Origin: Choristoneura fumiferana | Taxonomy: Eukaryota > Arthropoda > Insecta > Lepidoptera > Tortricidae | Assembly: GCF_025370935.1 (NCBI RefSeq) | Contig: NC_133476.1 | Location: 8,050,240-8,114,239 of the forward strand | Reading direction: 5' to 3' | DNA length: 64,000 bases | Part shown: positions 1 through 12,339 of the stretch, piece by piece | How the letters are laid out: every line of letters begins with the position of its first letter | Position numbering within the stretch: the stretch's first letter is position 1 | Translations under genes and position numbers: made by a program | Notes under the pieces: model-generated | Told to the model about the DNA's origin: nothing | The model's database searches: none | Seen by the model: only the letters and a program-made list of their open reading frames with translations

Positions 1-1480
1 TCTATTCGCGAAGCAGTGCGCGTCTTAATAAGTTAACGTCACTGTTATACAAGGAAACGTGACGTGAACACAAATGAACTGACAGTTGGACACGTATATA
101 AAATGTTCCATAGCACGTCAATGGGGACAGACATAAAAAACTTATGTCACTCCCTGGCTGCGCTAGCCTGCCAGTATCGACTTTATATTCACAAGCTTTC
201 GTACTGGCCAGAACTATTTTGATAAACTGAAACTATAACACTGAAGATTTTTAAATACAAATGATTCAAAGGATGCCGTGGATTCTATAATAGTATAGGT
301 TATAATGTCAGTAGTTGAAATGATCGTAGCGATAGTCGTCGTGTGTAAATATGTAACTTTCCTTGAGACACAGGGGCTGGTAGGTATTTGGAAAAATAAA
401 ATATGGAAATTCAGTACTTACCTCATGATTTTAAAGGTAAGGTCTGTTAATTGTTCAATATAATAAAATTGAGGTGCATTGAAATCTTTCCATTCGTAAC
501 TATGCCATAAACATACGAACGATCAAAGACTTTTTAATACGAAATTCTACAAATCAGAAAACGAGAACCATATTACTTTAGGTACTGTGAGAACCAAAGA
601 GTCCTGTTAGCAAAGCTACGTCTTTCTACTCTATCCCGTAACTTTGAAACTACAACGGGCTATAAATAACGTTGAACACCTGACTGCCAGCTGGTCAGGG
701 CCCATAACCATTTTTGCTGACGTAAATTTGACTTTTCTTTTGAATAGCAGGTAAAACTTTTTTGTACAACTAACAGGTAGTTTCTGGCTTCACAATCGAC
801 AATCTTATTTGATTCGGTGGCCAAATTGGGAACTAAAATTTTAAATAGGGCTTTCGACGACAGCGCCAATATTGGCAATCGAATAACTGTGTTAAAAAAT
901 ACGTACACTGGGTAAGTCCCAGATTAAGTTATATTGGAACAGGTGGTAATTTATTGGCGAAGGTTTTTTTTTCAATTCATTATCGCTTTTAAAACCCAAC
1001 CAAGTGTTAGTCGAACTCAAGCACTGAGTGCATAAATTAAAAAATATTTCTTTCCACTAGAAACGAGAATTGGTGTTGTGAGACTTTACCTCTTGTCAAA
1101 TTTTAACTGGAAGTAGGTACACTGTAGATTTTGATATCTTAGATTCCTGTGCTTTAAATGTGCAGACGCTTCTAATGCGGGCAAGAGCCGCGTGTTAAAG
1201 CTGTTTTTTTTTATAATAAAAGAGCATAAGAGAGAGAGAGCATTGTAAGAATTGTCGGGTCACTTTTGTGTACATGCCACGGTCATTGGGTACCAGATAA
1301 CTCGCGTCTAACAATACCTTGCGATTATCATTATCGATAATTTTATAGCAAAATCTCAATTTGCACTTTTGTTTATTCATAGCATGCGCTTCTCTCGGGC
1401 TCTTGCAATGGACGTTACGTAAGTCCCGTCATTTTATGACGATCAAATTATATAAACATACACTTTTATTCTTGTTTAGG
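1..1480. other. Unrecognised AT-rich stretch
   Basis: I see no supported gene or repeat family here. Two minus-strand open frames (660-908, 82 codons; 1195-1380, 61 codons) have compositions expected of chance frames and match no family I know. A short GA run lies near 1230. Confidence 0.4.
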
Positions 1481-1483
1481 GTT

Positions 1484-1570
1484 CCATAGTCCTACAAAGA
1501 AGCCTTATAGTTTCGACATATTATCCGTTCTATCTGTATGTCCGTCCATCTGTGACTTAGCTTAGACTAC
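1484..1570 (+). repeat. Dispersed 'gggttccatag' repeat remnant
   Basis: The segment opens with AGGGTTCCATAGTCC and continues into CTGTATGTCCGTCCATCTGT. This wording recurs in better-preserved copies in this window (around 29170, 40655, 61447) and is common in lepidopteran non-coding DNA. Class is uncertain. Confidence 0.4.
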
Positions 1571-1725
1571 CTATTAGTGGATAAAAGTTGTAATTTTACA
1601 TTGTTTCATGTGGACAAATGGCAAAATAAAATTTAGAAAAACAATACTCTCTTCTTTATGTGAATTGAGGGATGTTTTTTTTTTTCTCCTCTAAATACAC
1701 AGAGTATGGTATCTTTCACAAATTC

Positions 1726-2092
1726 AAGGTCGCTCAGCGGGCTATGGAAAGAGCAATGCTAGGGGTTTCTTTTTGAAGGATAAAATCCGAAATCACATTA
1801 TTCGACAAAGAACGAAAGTCACTGACATTTCTCAGAGAATTAGTTCGTTGAAGTGGCGTTGGGCTGGCCACATCTGTCGCAGGACCGCTGAACGGTGGAG
1901 CAGACGAGTCCTTGAATGGAGTGCACGGACGGGAAAACGTAGTGTAGGGCGTCCTGAGGCACGGTGGATGGATGACCTTAAGAGGATCGCTGGCGGCGGA
2001 TGGATGCGAGGGGCTGAAGACAGAGTGTTGTGGCGCGCCATGGAAGAGGCCTATGTCCAGCAGTGGAATGCTATAGGCTGATGATGATGGTA
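1726..2092 (+). mobile_element. RTE-like LINE, 3' end of reverse-transcriptase ORF
   Basis: This is the C-terminal end of an endonuclease/reverse-transcriptase polyprotein of a non-LTR retrotransposon. The read starts KVAQRAMERAMLGVS, shifts frame by one base near 1772, and continues through RTKVTDISQRISSLKWRWAGH, RTGKRSVGRP and RWMDDLKRIAG to EEAYVQQWNAIG and a stop at 2079-2081, followed by a short (ATG)n tail. The motifs after the palm domain, including the GRP-RW-DD block and the QQW end, are typical of the RTE group in moths. It is 5'-truncated and frameshifted, so it is dead. A diverged copy lies on the minus strand at 15172-15432. The RTE clade name is from recall, not a search. Confidence 0.8.
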
Positions 2093-2363
2093 TCTTTAGG
2101 TAGATACTCGTATGTATGTCAAAGACATCGTAGGTTTGCTACGATCGTTATTAGATTTAGAAATCCGTTGCATATTTCCGGCATATTAGTACGGAACCCT
2201 ATATTGCGCGTGAATCGACACGCATTTAGTCGTTACTTTTAGTTAAATTGTATATTCATCGGTAAGTAGTAGAGTTGTAAATTAATAATGATTTTTAACG
2301 AATTTATAAATGTAAATGTCTATTTACGCCTCTTATTGTACCTGAAAAATATTCTGTCACTCA

Positions 2364-2372
2364 CTGATGTTA
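2364..2372. repeat. 9-bp target-site duplication, left copy
   Basis: CTGATGTTA occurs immediately before the left end of the foldback element and again immediately after its right end (3320-3328). Confidence 0.75.
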
Positions 2373-3319
2373 GGGTATGTATTATAAGACCGACAAATCA
2401 TAATACCTACAGTTAAAATGTCGACGCATAACACATCGAAATTCAGAATACCGAATGTACAAAATACCGACAACCGATACACCTAAGGTCGAAATATCTA
2501 TTTTAAATGACCGAAAGTACAAAATCCCGAAAATGGGGTATGTATTATAATACCGAAAAATCATATTACCGACAGTCGAAATATCGACACTTAACAAATC
2601 GAAATTCAGAATACCGAAAGTACAAAATACCGAAAGTAAAAAAGTTTGATATGTGCGAGCGAGCAAAGCGAGCGAGCAAGACGGTTCGGGGCAAAAGCGA
2701 CTTGGATAGGTTAGGTTCAGAAGGCTAAGGCGGGAGCGAAGCGGAGCGTAGCTCCCGCCTTAGCTTCGATGTTAGGATTTTTTATAGCAGCCCGGATAAT
2801 ATTGCTTCACAAATGATCTTTGCTGTTGAATCTTATCCAACCTAATTCTTTAGTGGCAGTTAAGTATCTTGCCTGCTATAAAAAAACCTAACATCGAAGG
2901 CTAAGGCGGGAACTACGCTCCGCTTCGTTCCGCCTTAGCCTTCTGAACCTAACCTATCCGAGTCGCTTCTGCTCCAAATCGTCTTGCTCGCTCGCTTCGC
3001 TCGCTCGCACAAATCTTTTCCTGCTGTATTTGTTTCGTCTTTGGTATAGCGGCAGTTTCGGTATTTGATTTTCGATATATTGATTGTCGATTATTTACTT
3101 GTAGTGATTATGACTGTCGGCATATGAGTTTCGATCTTTCGAGTGTAGGTATTTTGATCTTCGGGATTGTAGTCTTCGGGTTTTAGGCTGCCGGTCAAAT
3201 GCACTTTCGGGATTTCAAACTTTCGGTCATATATCCATTCGACGTTTTAATATTCGGCCTTCCGTCCATAGGTCTTGTGAAATTCGGTCTTTCGTTTATT
3301 GGTATTATAATATATACCC
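2373..3319. mobile_element. 947-bp foldback DNA element with ACCGAAA-type motif arrays (MULE-like?)
   Basis: The ends are inverted (GGGTATGTATTATA at left, TATAATATATACCC at right) and flanked by a perfect 9-bp duplication. The outer arms carry many short motifs of the form ACCGAAA or TCGAAA roughly every 10-11 bp; on the right they appear as TTTCGGT. The left terminal block is tandemly duplicated with a 163-bp period (2373 and 2536). Inner arms 2653-2790 and 2873-3010 are long inverted repeats, each holding a GC-rich hairpin. No transposase frame is present, so it is non-autonomous. A 9-bp duplication with very long inverted repeats is typical of Mutator-like elements; Merlin is an alternative. 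Confidence 0.75.
2721..2766. repeat. GC-rich hairpin inside the foldback element
   Basis: AAGGCTAAGGCGGGAGC pairs with GCTCCCGCCTTAGCTT across a 13-base loop. A near-identical hairpin lies at 2896-2943 in the opposite arm, so arm-to-arm and within-arm pairing compete. Confidence 0.8.
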
Positions 3320-3328
3320 CTGATGTTA
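3320..3328. repeat. 9-bp target-site duplication, right copy
   Basis: Second CTGATGTTA, abutting the right end of the foldback element. Confidence 0.75.
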
Positions 3329-6150
3329 CTAAGAAAAGAACACTTTAGGATATTGTTAAAATTTTAGAATAATGCTTAGGAGATTTTTTTCTATTTAAAT
3401 ATTTCTCATTCTAACTTTTAAGACGGTAGTAAGGTTTCATATAAGTTTGACTAAAATATTGCAGTCATGCAATATGCGATTTCATCCCAACGTTTCAGAC
3501 TAAAAAGTTTCAGACGGAGTTAATGTAAAAATTTGAATTCCCAGCTATAAAATCCATATTTTTTTTAATAAATAATATAAAGCATTAAAATTAATTAACC
3601 TGACTTCGGAGAAAAAATACCTTTAAGTGAAAGGACGACAGAATTTTACAATTAAATTCTGAACCAGTCATCTTATCTAAGTAAGGCTGATATTTATTAC
3701 TCAATCATGTTATAACAAATTGAACGGAAGTGATTTGTTTAAGTCTGATTATTGTTTAGATAACGACGAGTTATGTGGTCTGTAGAAGAATACAAAGAGT
3801 TATCTTGATTCAATATAATCAGAAAGTAAAAGAAGGGGTCTTGGCAGTCAGATAAAAAATGTCCGACTTGTCCTTAAAATATCGTGAAACTACGTAAAAT
3901 TAGGTACCTACTTTGGCAAATTTGTTTGGTTTAATCAATTTAGTTCATTTAAGATGAGGCAGTAGAGACACTTAACTATGAGTTAGAAAGTAATAAAAGC
4001 AAATTTTCAAACGTCTACCGAAACGATATTTGACATCACTATCAAATAATTCCAAGATACAGTACATTAATTTCCAATTTACTGTCAACTTTCATTTTTA
4101 CTGCCATTGAAATAAATAAATACATAGTTAGTCAATTGAGATCGAGTTGTCTATCACAGCTAAACATTACTATACAAAACAAATGATGGAATCGCGTTCT
4201 GATTTGACACTTTTTGATGTTGTCAAAAAGCCCATTATCCAAAATTCCTTCTATGATTTTAATTAGATAAATCTAGGTAAGTCGAAATTATATTCCTATC
4301 ATGAATCACTTATCTAATAATAAGTCAGTAGTTATATCAATATTGGCTTTTGTATTATGACCCGGAAATATTTGTTCTTATTTGCTCACTCTTTAAATAT
4401 GATTAACTCGTGCGCTATTATCGAGCAGAGCTTTGATTTAGTTATACAGGGTTCAGGGTGTCTCTGACCTTTAAGTTTTAAATGCAAGGTTCATTTCTTC
4501 TCGAATAACTGAGCTATTTTTATTCTGCAACTTTAAAAAAAAATACCAGTGTTTATTTTACTTTTTTCATACATATAAAATTAATTTTCAATGTATCCAA
4601 TACAGTGCTAAATTGACATCACTTTAATATCATTTTAATAAATGTTGAAATTCTCCCGTGCCAAGGATGTTCCCCATTACATACATATACGCGGATTGTA
4701 AGAAGAAATATTTGAGTCGTTTGAACTTTACTGAATTCATCACAACATCGCTATCAGAACTTACCTACCCAAGTAAAAAAAAAACGCCAGAGAATGGGAA
4801 ACAATTATCAGCTTATGAATACAGCTGCTCCTACATTACAAGTTATTAAGTTGACTTAACGTTACTTTTTTATGAATTCTACAATTAGTAAAGAACGAGA
4901 AATCTTTGATGGACAGTTAATTAAGTGATTAAGAACAGAACTGTCGTCATAATTTCCTACAAACAAATTTAATTGACCAGTTTTGTATTCTTATTTAAAG
5001 ATGCTGTATCGCATCAAAAGGTGTAGAACTAGTCATAAAAAGAACGGACTGGACGGAACTGAACCAGCAAGAGCCTTACACGTACATTTGAACGTCTGAT
5101 GATGACGTACTCGTATTATTGCTTTTTAACTGATTTGTAATTGTAACGTAATACCGTGTATTTCATTAATGAGTCAGCTAAGTAAAGTTGACCTACCACA
5201 AACATATTTTTCATCTCTTCTGTTTGGAAAGTTTAATTTTCATTCAGCCGGGTGGAAAAGCCTATTAATGGAATAATTAGAACACAGGCACTGTAATTAG
5301 ATGTTTTCATAATATCGCGTACTAATGGGATGGGAGCTTCTAAGAGCTGAGATAAAAAATAAGGTGCAAAGAGAAAATGTGTGAGCAATTCAAGCAATGA
5401 AAGATCCAATGGAATGTGTACAACATTGTGTATTTGAAAATACAATAATATAAATATTATTTACAAAGCATCACAAATCAGGACAATAAGTTAACATAGT
5501 TAAAGAGACAAAATGCAAAATGAAAAACGAAAGCAATGCAGAAGCAAAATAAGCTGTATAATTGTTATAATCCATTCGAATTGGATTTTAAAGATTTTCT
5601 AAATTCAAAATAGAAAACGATAGGAATAAACAATGACTGAGAAGATGATAGCGAAATTAATAAGATCACCGTCATTTTAAACCGACGATAAAAAATATTT
5701 TTTTATCAAAAACAAATCTTTTGTTAAAAATACTAAAATACTTTTACACACAGTATCATACAAGTACACAAGATTACAAGTAATTTAATGTACTGAACGC
5801 GGCATATTTGGCCAACTGCACTTCAGCATAGTGAACTTGCTATACCTTATATGTAATTATTGAAACGTTTTATTGTTATACACCTATTAAAGAGCGAATG
5901 CAACGGCATTTAAACCTTGTGTGGTTTTGCACACTATCACGACGAAAACCGATTTTTTTTAATTTCGTTATAACAATTAAAAAATAACACTAAATATGTA
6001 TTATACTCTATAAAAGTTACCAGAATAATATACATATTAGACAACTACATTTTGCCTCCGCATAAAATTATTGTACTGATTTGTGGTGTGCAATAAAGAA
6101 TATTTGTATTGAATTGTAGCGTTTTCGAAACTTAATTGTAATATAAACTC
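3329..6150. other. AT-rich stretch, nothing recognised
   Basis: Only short chance frames (for example 4658-4849 and 5233-5445) and simple A/T runs are visible. I see no family motif, TIR pair or splice-bounded exon I would defend. Confidence 0.4.
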
Positions 6151-6159
6151 ACAACAAGA

Positions 6160-6330
6160 AGTACTTATGAATAAAAAAAAAGTCTACCACCGGTTCGAAG
6201 AACCTCTGTTGTGAAGAATTCGGCAAGAAACTCAACGAGGAAGGTATAATATATATTTTTCTAAATAGATTTACAATGATGTTTAATGATATCTATACGT
6301 CACAAATATTTTTTAAATAATAAGTTAAGT
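6160..6330 (-). repeat. LINE 3'-UTR remnant (ACCACCGGTTCG family)
   Basis: TCTACCACCGGTTCGAAGAA and GGCAAGAAACTCAACGAGG match the better copy at 41597-41756, which belongs to the 3' UTR of a minus-strand LINE. This copy lacks the (TTTGAC)n tail. Confidence 0.6.
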
Positions 6331-6334
6331 TACA

Positions 6335-7760
6335 AACACCAGCCTACAAATTAAACCTTAGGGTTTAGACGGACAAATTAAATGCAGGTGTGCAAGTGTG
6401 TCGCAGTGACTCCGACTCCTGCGCAAGTCTAAATTAGCAAACACTCGTGAGCGGCATCCGCAATGCGCAGGCGAATTAGATATCATTTAGATAATGGAAT
6501 ATCATTATGAAAAAAATATAATTATTAACATTAAAATAATATACTAATTTTAGAAATAAGGGGATTTGAGTTTACAACACTATTGCGAAAGTAAGATTTT
6601 ACAAGCTTTTTGTACTTGCAATGTCATGGTTGCAAGTCGAATTGCGCCCGCTTCTAGTGATGAGACTTTCTTTATATTTATTTTACAAAACATATTGAAA
6701 TAATACGCATTCCGGTGTAGGTGAGAACTCGCGAGTGCAATTGGCTGTTACCAACAATTTCTTAATGTAATACTGTTATTAAATATAGAAATGTTAAGAT
6801 GTTTTATGTGCATACCAACGTATTTGATTTCTAAAACTTACAATGGTCATATTTCGTAAAAAAAATATGTTATAACCGACTCAAATAACGCATGATGCAT
6901 ATCTTTACCAGTGATTTAGTACGTCTTCCTTCACGCTATGTTGACAAATGTAAAGAAAACGTAAAAAACACTTAGAATAGAACAATAGAGGAAGGAGGAT
7001 TTCCGTTTTACTAGTATTCAAACATTATGTACGGGGTTCCCTTGCTAATGTTAACTGGACAAATTAAATCTTTAAGTACATGATACTCTGGAGGTTAAAG
7101 GCATTACTTTCGAATTGATTGTAATAAGTACTTGCTTTTTATGTTTCAGTGTGCTAGAAATACATTTTTTTTCATATAAAATTATTTTTATCCGGTTAAT
7201 AGATGGTTAAAGTTCGATTTTAGATTAAATTTTAAACCATAACTTTCACGATCGAATAATTAAGATCCGTAACGTTATACGAATAAATTGATGTATATAA
7301 TTTAAAAAATAACATAGTTTTTATACTTCTACTAATTTTATTTGTAAGTTTTGTTATTTTGAGGTTTTAAGTTTCAAATTATTTGAGACAAACATTCCTG
7401 ATTAGTTTTTGTATATTTAGCAACATTGTTCTTAATTAATTAGATGGGCAAAAGTGGATTGTGGAATAAGTAAATGAGTAATTAATTAGGATTGAGGTAC
7501 ATTAATTTTTCTATGTAAGTTATGATAGCTTCAAGGTAAGACTCACGTTTTTGATAATTTCGTACAGTCAAAACTGGTCGATTGTCTCGGACTTTACTCA
7601 GCCTTCAAATACAAACATGTTTGTAAATACATCGACTTGATATAAGTTAGTAAACCATTCCTCTTACAATATTGACACTACAATGACATGTTCAATCTGA
7701 TTATGTTTAACTGAAATCCGAGTATTTGATATTAATTTTCGCTTGATTTATTTATTTATA
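6335..7760. other. AT-rich stretch, nothing recognised
   Basis: No gene, tRNA, TIR pair or tandem array stands out. Short frames are consistent with chance. Confidence 0.35.
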
Positions 7761-7764
7761 GTTT

Positions 7765-7968
7765 ATGTCATAATAGGCTGGTCATGTCTGCCGCATGCAC
7801 CTACAGCGATGATGGAAGGCCATCGTAACAGAGACAGACCAAAGAGGAGATGGCGGGATGACTTGGAAGCATATCAAATAGAGTGGCAATGGCAATCAAG
7901 TGCTCTCCATAGGGACGGGTGGTAGAAAGAAGGGGAGGCCTTTGCCCAGCAGTGAGACGCACTTTAAC
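7765..7968 (+). mobile_element. LINE reverse-transcriptase C-terminal remnant
   Basis: The read GHRNRDRPKRRWRDDLEAYQ, then RDGW, stop (TAG), KEGEAFAQQ is the end of a non-LTR retrotransposon polyprotein, with the same RP-RRW-DDL and EAFAQQ-D blocks as related endonuclease/RT proteins. The in-frame TAG at the DGW junction and a TGA where tryptophan is expected in the final QQW block show decay. A similar tail is at 48843-48900. Confidence 0.65.
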
Positions 7969-7989
7969 AGGCTAACAAAAAAATTGAGA

Positions 7990-10640
7990 TAGTAAAACCG
8001 AAGCGCCTCTATTTTTAATTGGGTTACAGGTATGTGCAAAGATTAACATGAGAATACTTAATAACTATAACAAATACTATATGAAATCAGAATAATACAG
8101 TTTTATATATAAAAAATATTGATACCTCCATGCACGGGTCTGAGAAAAAAGATCTAGGTAGACGGGCAACGAAGTGATCCTATAACGGTTCCATTTTTCC
8201 TTTTGTGGTATGGAGCCCTGAGAAAAATCTTCCTTTACTTAAGGCGGCTAGAAAAAGAAGTGGGTAGTTCTAAATTTCCCCGTGATACACTTAATCGTTT
8301 TCATATCTGCGATTTGTAATTTTGAAGGATACCAGATAAGTTCTCCTGTGTGAAAACTGCCTTATACGTATTAACGTTTCGTTGCATACGTTAAATTCTT
8401 ATAATTGCACAATAATAAAACCTTGCAATGGTCTATGGACTTTTCTCGTATCAAGATTATAAATTATAATAAATGTGCTTATAACTGTGTAGCTCGGGAA
8501 GCAGGAAACACAGCATTCGGCAAGGGTTCTTGACAGATACTACGTCTTCATCTTATGTACTTAAATATATATTAGATAATGTCAGAACGGGTCGTTACAC
8601 TCTGATAGGTAACCAACTCGGTCTACTTACGTTACAATACGAGACGGTAAAAAGTATAAGTAAGTGTGAGTGATATTTTTAGGGACTAAAGCTATCCATC
8701 AATATTTGCTATCCTAATAATATAAATTATGTGAAAGTTAATGAGTACGTGTGTGCGTGCGTGCATGTGAGTTTATTACCACTTTAATTCAATTTGGTAC
8801 ATATGTAGTTAGCTGGGCGTGTGGAATAATATATACTTAAGACTATTTTTTATTCCAATATTACATGTAAAATTCTAAAATTTTGACCGCTACCTATGTT
8901 AAGGACATTACATTTTGCGAAGATAGTTGTCAAACAGCGTAAATGAAGAATACGTTATAATTTTTGGGAAAGTCCCATAGATGGGAATCTGCTAAATCTC
9001 GGATTTTTGAGCAAAGAGTCACGGGTATAGTCTAGTTATGTAATAAATTGATGATATACATGATAAATCATTTTTAGTGCAGCTTCTGTTTTCATTAAGA
9101 GTTACGTGATGTTACGATGGATTAACAGTTCGATCATTCGAGATAAACACTTCTTCGGTTCGGTTCGGTTTATGATAGATTAAAATCGTATGCACAAATT
9201 GCTTTCTAAGGTTTGTCTAAAGCCGAAGGGTTGAAAAGGCATAAGTGTGTTACCTAATTTTTAAAAAATTAAAAACACCATAGTCAATATGAAATGAATA
9301 TTCATAATAATAGATACTTATAAACGCATAGACCACTCCATGTGCGGGGCATATTTTTTGTTTTATTATTTTATAAGTAAGTACCTATAAACACAAAAAG
9401 ATGTAATGAGCACCAAATATTTATTGACTAATGATGACTACAGAACAGTGCAGGTATTATAAATAATGTGTTTAAATAATTATGTTAAAACAAACTTTAC
9501 CCAAATTACAGTTTACTCAAATCTCAACCAGACTAAATTAGGTACGACTTGTAGACAAGATAAGTTAAAACGCCTTGTAATGTCCGGGCCTCCTTAAAAT
9601 AAGAAGTTTTTCTGTACTTTAAGGTGATTTGGGGGTTATCTACCGGAAAATAGGTAGATGACTAATTTAGCTGACAAAAAAAAAACCATGAGCGTTCGAA
9701 TAAAACAAAAAAGTTAATTTTAGAGAATATTATCCGCCAATGTTGTGTTAAAAATAATGAGTTAAAAATAATTTCTTCTGGCTGCACGGGTTACGAAATA
9801 AAAACAATGATCAGCTTAAGAGGTCAATTGGTAACATATTTATAGTGCTAGATACCCTCTTTTATGCAAGTGCGGCGTGAAAGTGTCGGGCAGCGACGTG
9901 TGTTGAAATTATCCGCAAACTAAATTGCAAAGTGCAACGAGTTGCCGCGGTTGCACCAACCAGTCCGTTCACATAATTTTTTTTTTTCATTTCTATTTTT
10001 TTAATTGAAATACTTACGTTATAAGATAATTAAAGTTGCTTGAAATTACTTTTAAGTCAATAAAAATTAAGTTACCTTAAATTTTCAAAGGGTCCACTTT
10101 ATAAATCCTTCACAAATATGCGTTCCAAAACACAATCGCAATACACAGTTTCACCTCAGCACTGTAAACGAAAGCATTTTTAAATTTGAAAATGAATCGA
10201 ACTCGTTCGAATGTCAGTTGGAGCGCGGACGCGGCGTGTAGCTGCGGCGGTTAGCAGTATTATGCGCGCGCGCCGCCCCACTCCGAACCTCTTTTCTCGA
10301 AACTTTAACTTTAGATAAGGACCCGGCATCCCGCTGCGAAGACCCTAAAGGATTTAGCCTACAGTCTATGAACTTTGTTTTTTTTTGTCTCATTGTCTGC
10401 AGGAATTCTACGTATTTTTATTTATACAACCTACCTGTGACACGGTGTTTACTTGGACGCTTGGAGCGTTTGCCGTGTCGAAACTTATGTATAGCACAAT
10501 TATGTCATAAAATAATATTTATTGCACGTATTATTTATGGGTAGTAAACGGTGAAATTGTTTTTTACGTTATTGATTCAATTGGTTTAAGGAAATGGAAA
10601 CGTTTGTTGAGTTAGACGCTACTCTAAATTTTAAAGCTAA
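7990..10640. other. Mostly unrecognised; repeat remnant and one GC-rich patch
   Basis: Around 8135-8235 is a remnant with ATCCTATAACGGTTCCATTT, found with the dispersed 'gggttccgta' repeats. At 8745-8765 is a short GTGC/GTGT run, and at 9638-9659 a small hairpin. At 10200-10300 there is an abrupt GC- and CpG-rich patch. No coding exon is supported. Confidence 0.35.
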
Positions 10641-10664
10641 ATCAATGCTCAGCGCATTTTACAC

Positions 10665-10942
10665 CATACAATACCCCAAACTAAATACCACCACCATACT
10701 GATGGTAACAGGTCACCACCGCCCATAAACATCTGCAACACCAGGGGTATTGCAAACACGTTGCCAACCTAGAGGCCTAAGATGGGATACCTCACGTGCC
10801 AGTAATTTCACCGGCTGTCTTACTCTTCACGCCGAAACACAACAATGCAAGCACTGCCGCTTCACGGCAGGATTAGTGAGCAAGATGGTGGTAGCGATCC
10901 GGGCGGACCTTGCACAAGGTCCTACCACCTGCAATTGTATGT
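10665..10942 (-). repeat. LINE 3'-tail repeat, reverse orientation
   Basis: Landmarks GGTCACCACCGCCCATAAAC, ATACCTCACGTGCCAGTAAT, CCGCTTCACGGCAGGATTAG and GCGGACCTTGCACAAGGTCC match, in reverse, the repeat at 58915-59203, which ends in an A-rich tail. It is a 3' non-coding tail of a lepidopteran non-LTR element. The 95-codon frame through it is a by-product. Confidence 0.75.
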
Positions 10943-10944
10943 GG

Positions 10945-12040
10945 GGGTTTGAAAACTGTTTCGCGAACAGAAACCAATATTATCCCACATTTTTTTCCCA
11001 GGGAAGTGTAACTTCTTTAAACTTAAGTTATTTATAAATGCATCTACGAGTATGTATAAAACACTATAATTGTAGACATTATGGATTTTACTTATATTTT
11101 CATTCAAGGGTGGAACAAAGACCTGCTCCGGGAACTTGGTACGTGATGAACAAGCCGCACGATGGTAATCTGATAGTTAATACATCCTCTAGTGCTATGT
11201 GGGTGGGTTTATGTAGGAAACAATAGAATTTGAGGATCGAATAAAAAAAGCAAAGAAAAGATAAAAACTACATTGTTTATAGCGTACCTAAGCGACTCAC
11301 TATTATTTCGACAACACAAAAATCATTGGTTGTTGAAATTAACGAAGGATGTTTTCTCAATTTTGTTTCTATTTTATTACCGAATTGAAAAGAGATAGAG
11401 GAATAACTCTCTGATGCGGAAAGATCGTTTATTACTTACTTTGTAATTTACTCCTTGTGGGTGTTTTTTGTTTATTATGGATGTTTAATATTGAGTCACG
11501 GTATCAAATACAATAGTGACTCTTAACTACAATACAAGAAATTTGATTGAATAACAAATAAATTCCCAGTCGTCATGTTTTTATTAATTTGATCCGTCAG
11601 ATGTTTTTTTGGTATTGCAGTGGTATTATTTTATTAACCTGTTTGTTTAGTTGTATAACGTCAGATTATGACGGAGCAGCGTAGACCGCCTGTCATCAAA
11701 TTGGCCGCACGTTACCCTAACATCGTTTCTCCATCTACCATTCTATGCCATCATCTTATTCGCCGATTCTGCCACCTGGCGAGGAGAGGTATATCACCTT
11801 TTACTGCAAGTGGACTCCATACAGAGTCTGTTTAACTCGCAATGGATTTATCGAGCGTTTGTTTTATTTGATTTACGTGGACACATTTTTGTCGGCATGG
11901 TAGAAGATTCTGTTACAGTTTCCAGATTATCTGGTAATTTAGTACAATTGTATAATACAGTCAAAAGTAATTTATTGAATCATATTACTTATGGAAAAAT
12001 ACAATGAACTTAAATTTTCTCACATGACCTTCCAAAGCGG
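10945..12040. other. No recognised feature
   Basis: Short frames at 11038-11226 and 11810-12007 resemble no family I know. No TIR or SINE boxes are visible. Confidence 0.35.
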
Positions 12041-12044
12041 CTAT

Positions 12045-12332
12045 GCAAAAATGCGTGTTCAAGTTCCCACCTCCACACTGAATAAACATTTAAATCACAA
12101 ACCCAATGCCAACCAACACTGCTGAGCGTTTCGAACCAAAGAGCTCATTTAAGTGAACAACGTTGCTACCAACTCACAACTGTCTAAAATAACTGGCATG
12201 GTACGGATGTCACTCTGAAGAAATTTGGTTGAGCTCGAAACGCGTTTTTAGTGTGGTGGTTGATGAATTTGTTTTGTTGATTTGTATGTATTTTAAGTGT
12301 GAAGGTGGAATTGCAATGAACACGCATATTTT
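12045..12332. mobile_element. Imperfect palindromic MITE
   Basis: The left arm (AAAAATGCGTGTTCA ... GCGTTTCGA) is matched in reverse by the right arm (TCGAAACGCGTT ... GAACACGCATATTTT), with arms of about 100 bp. The minus-strand frame 12184-12402 runs through the right arm and is a by-product. No target duplication is clear. Confidence 0.6.
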
Positions 12333-12339
12333 GAATAAG

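Noticed and set aside
660..908. 82-codon minus frame as a gene
   Set aside because: No motif or conserved context; length is within what AT-rich DNA gives by chance.
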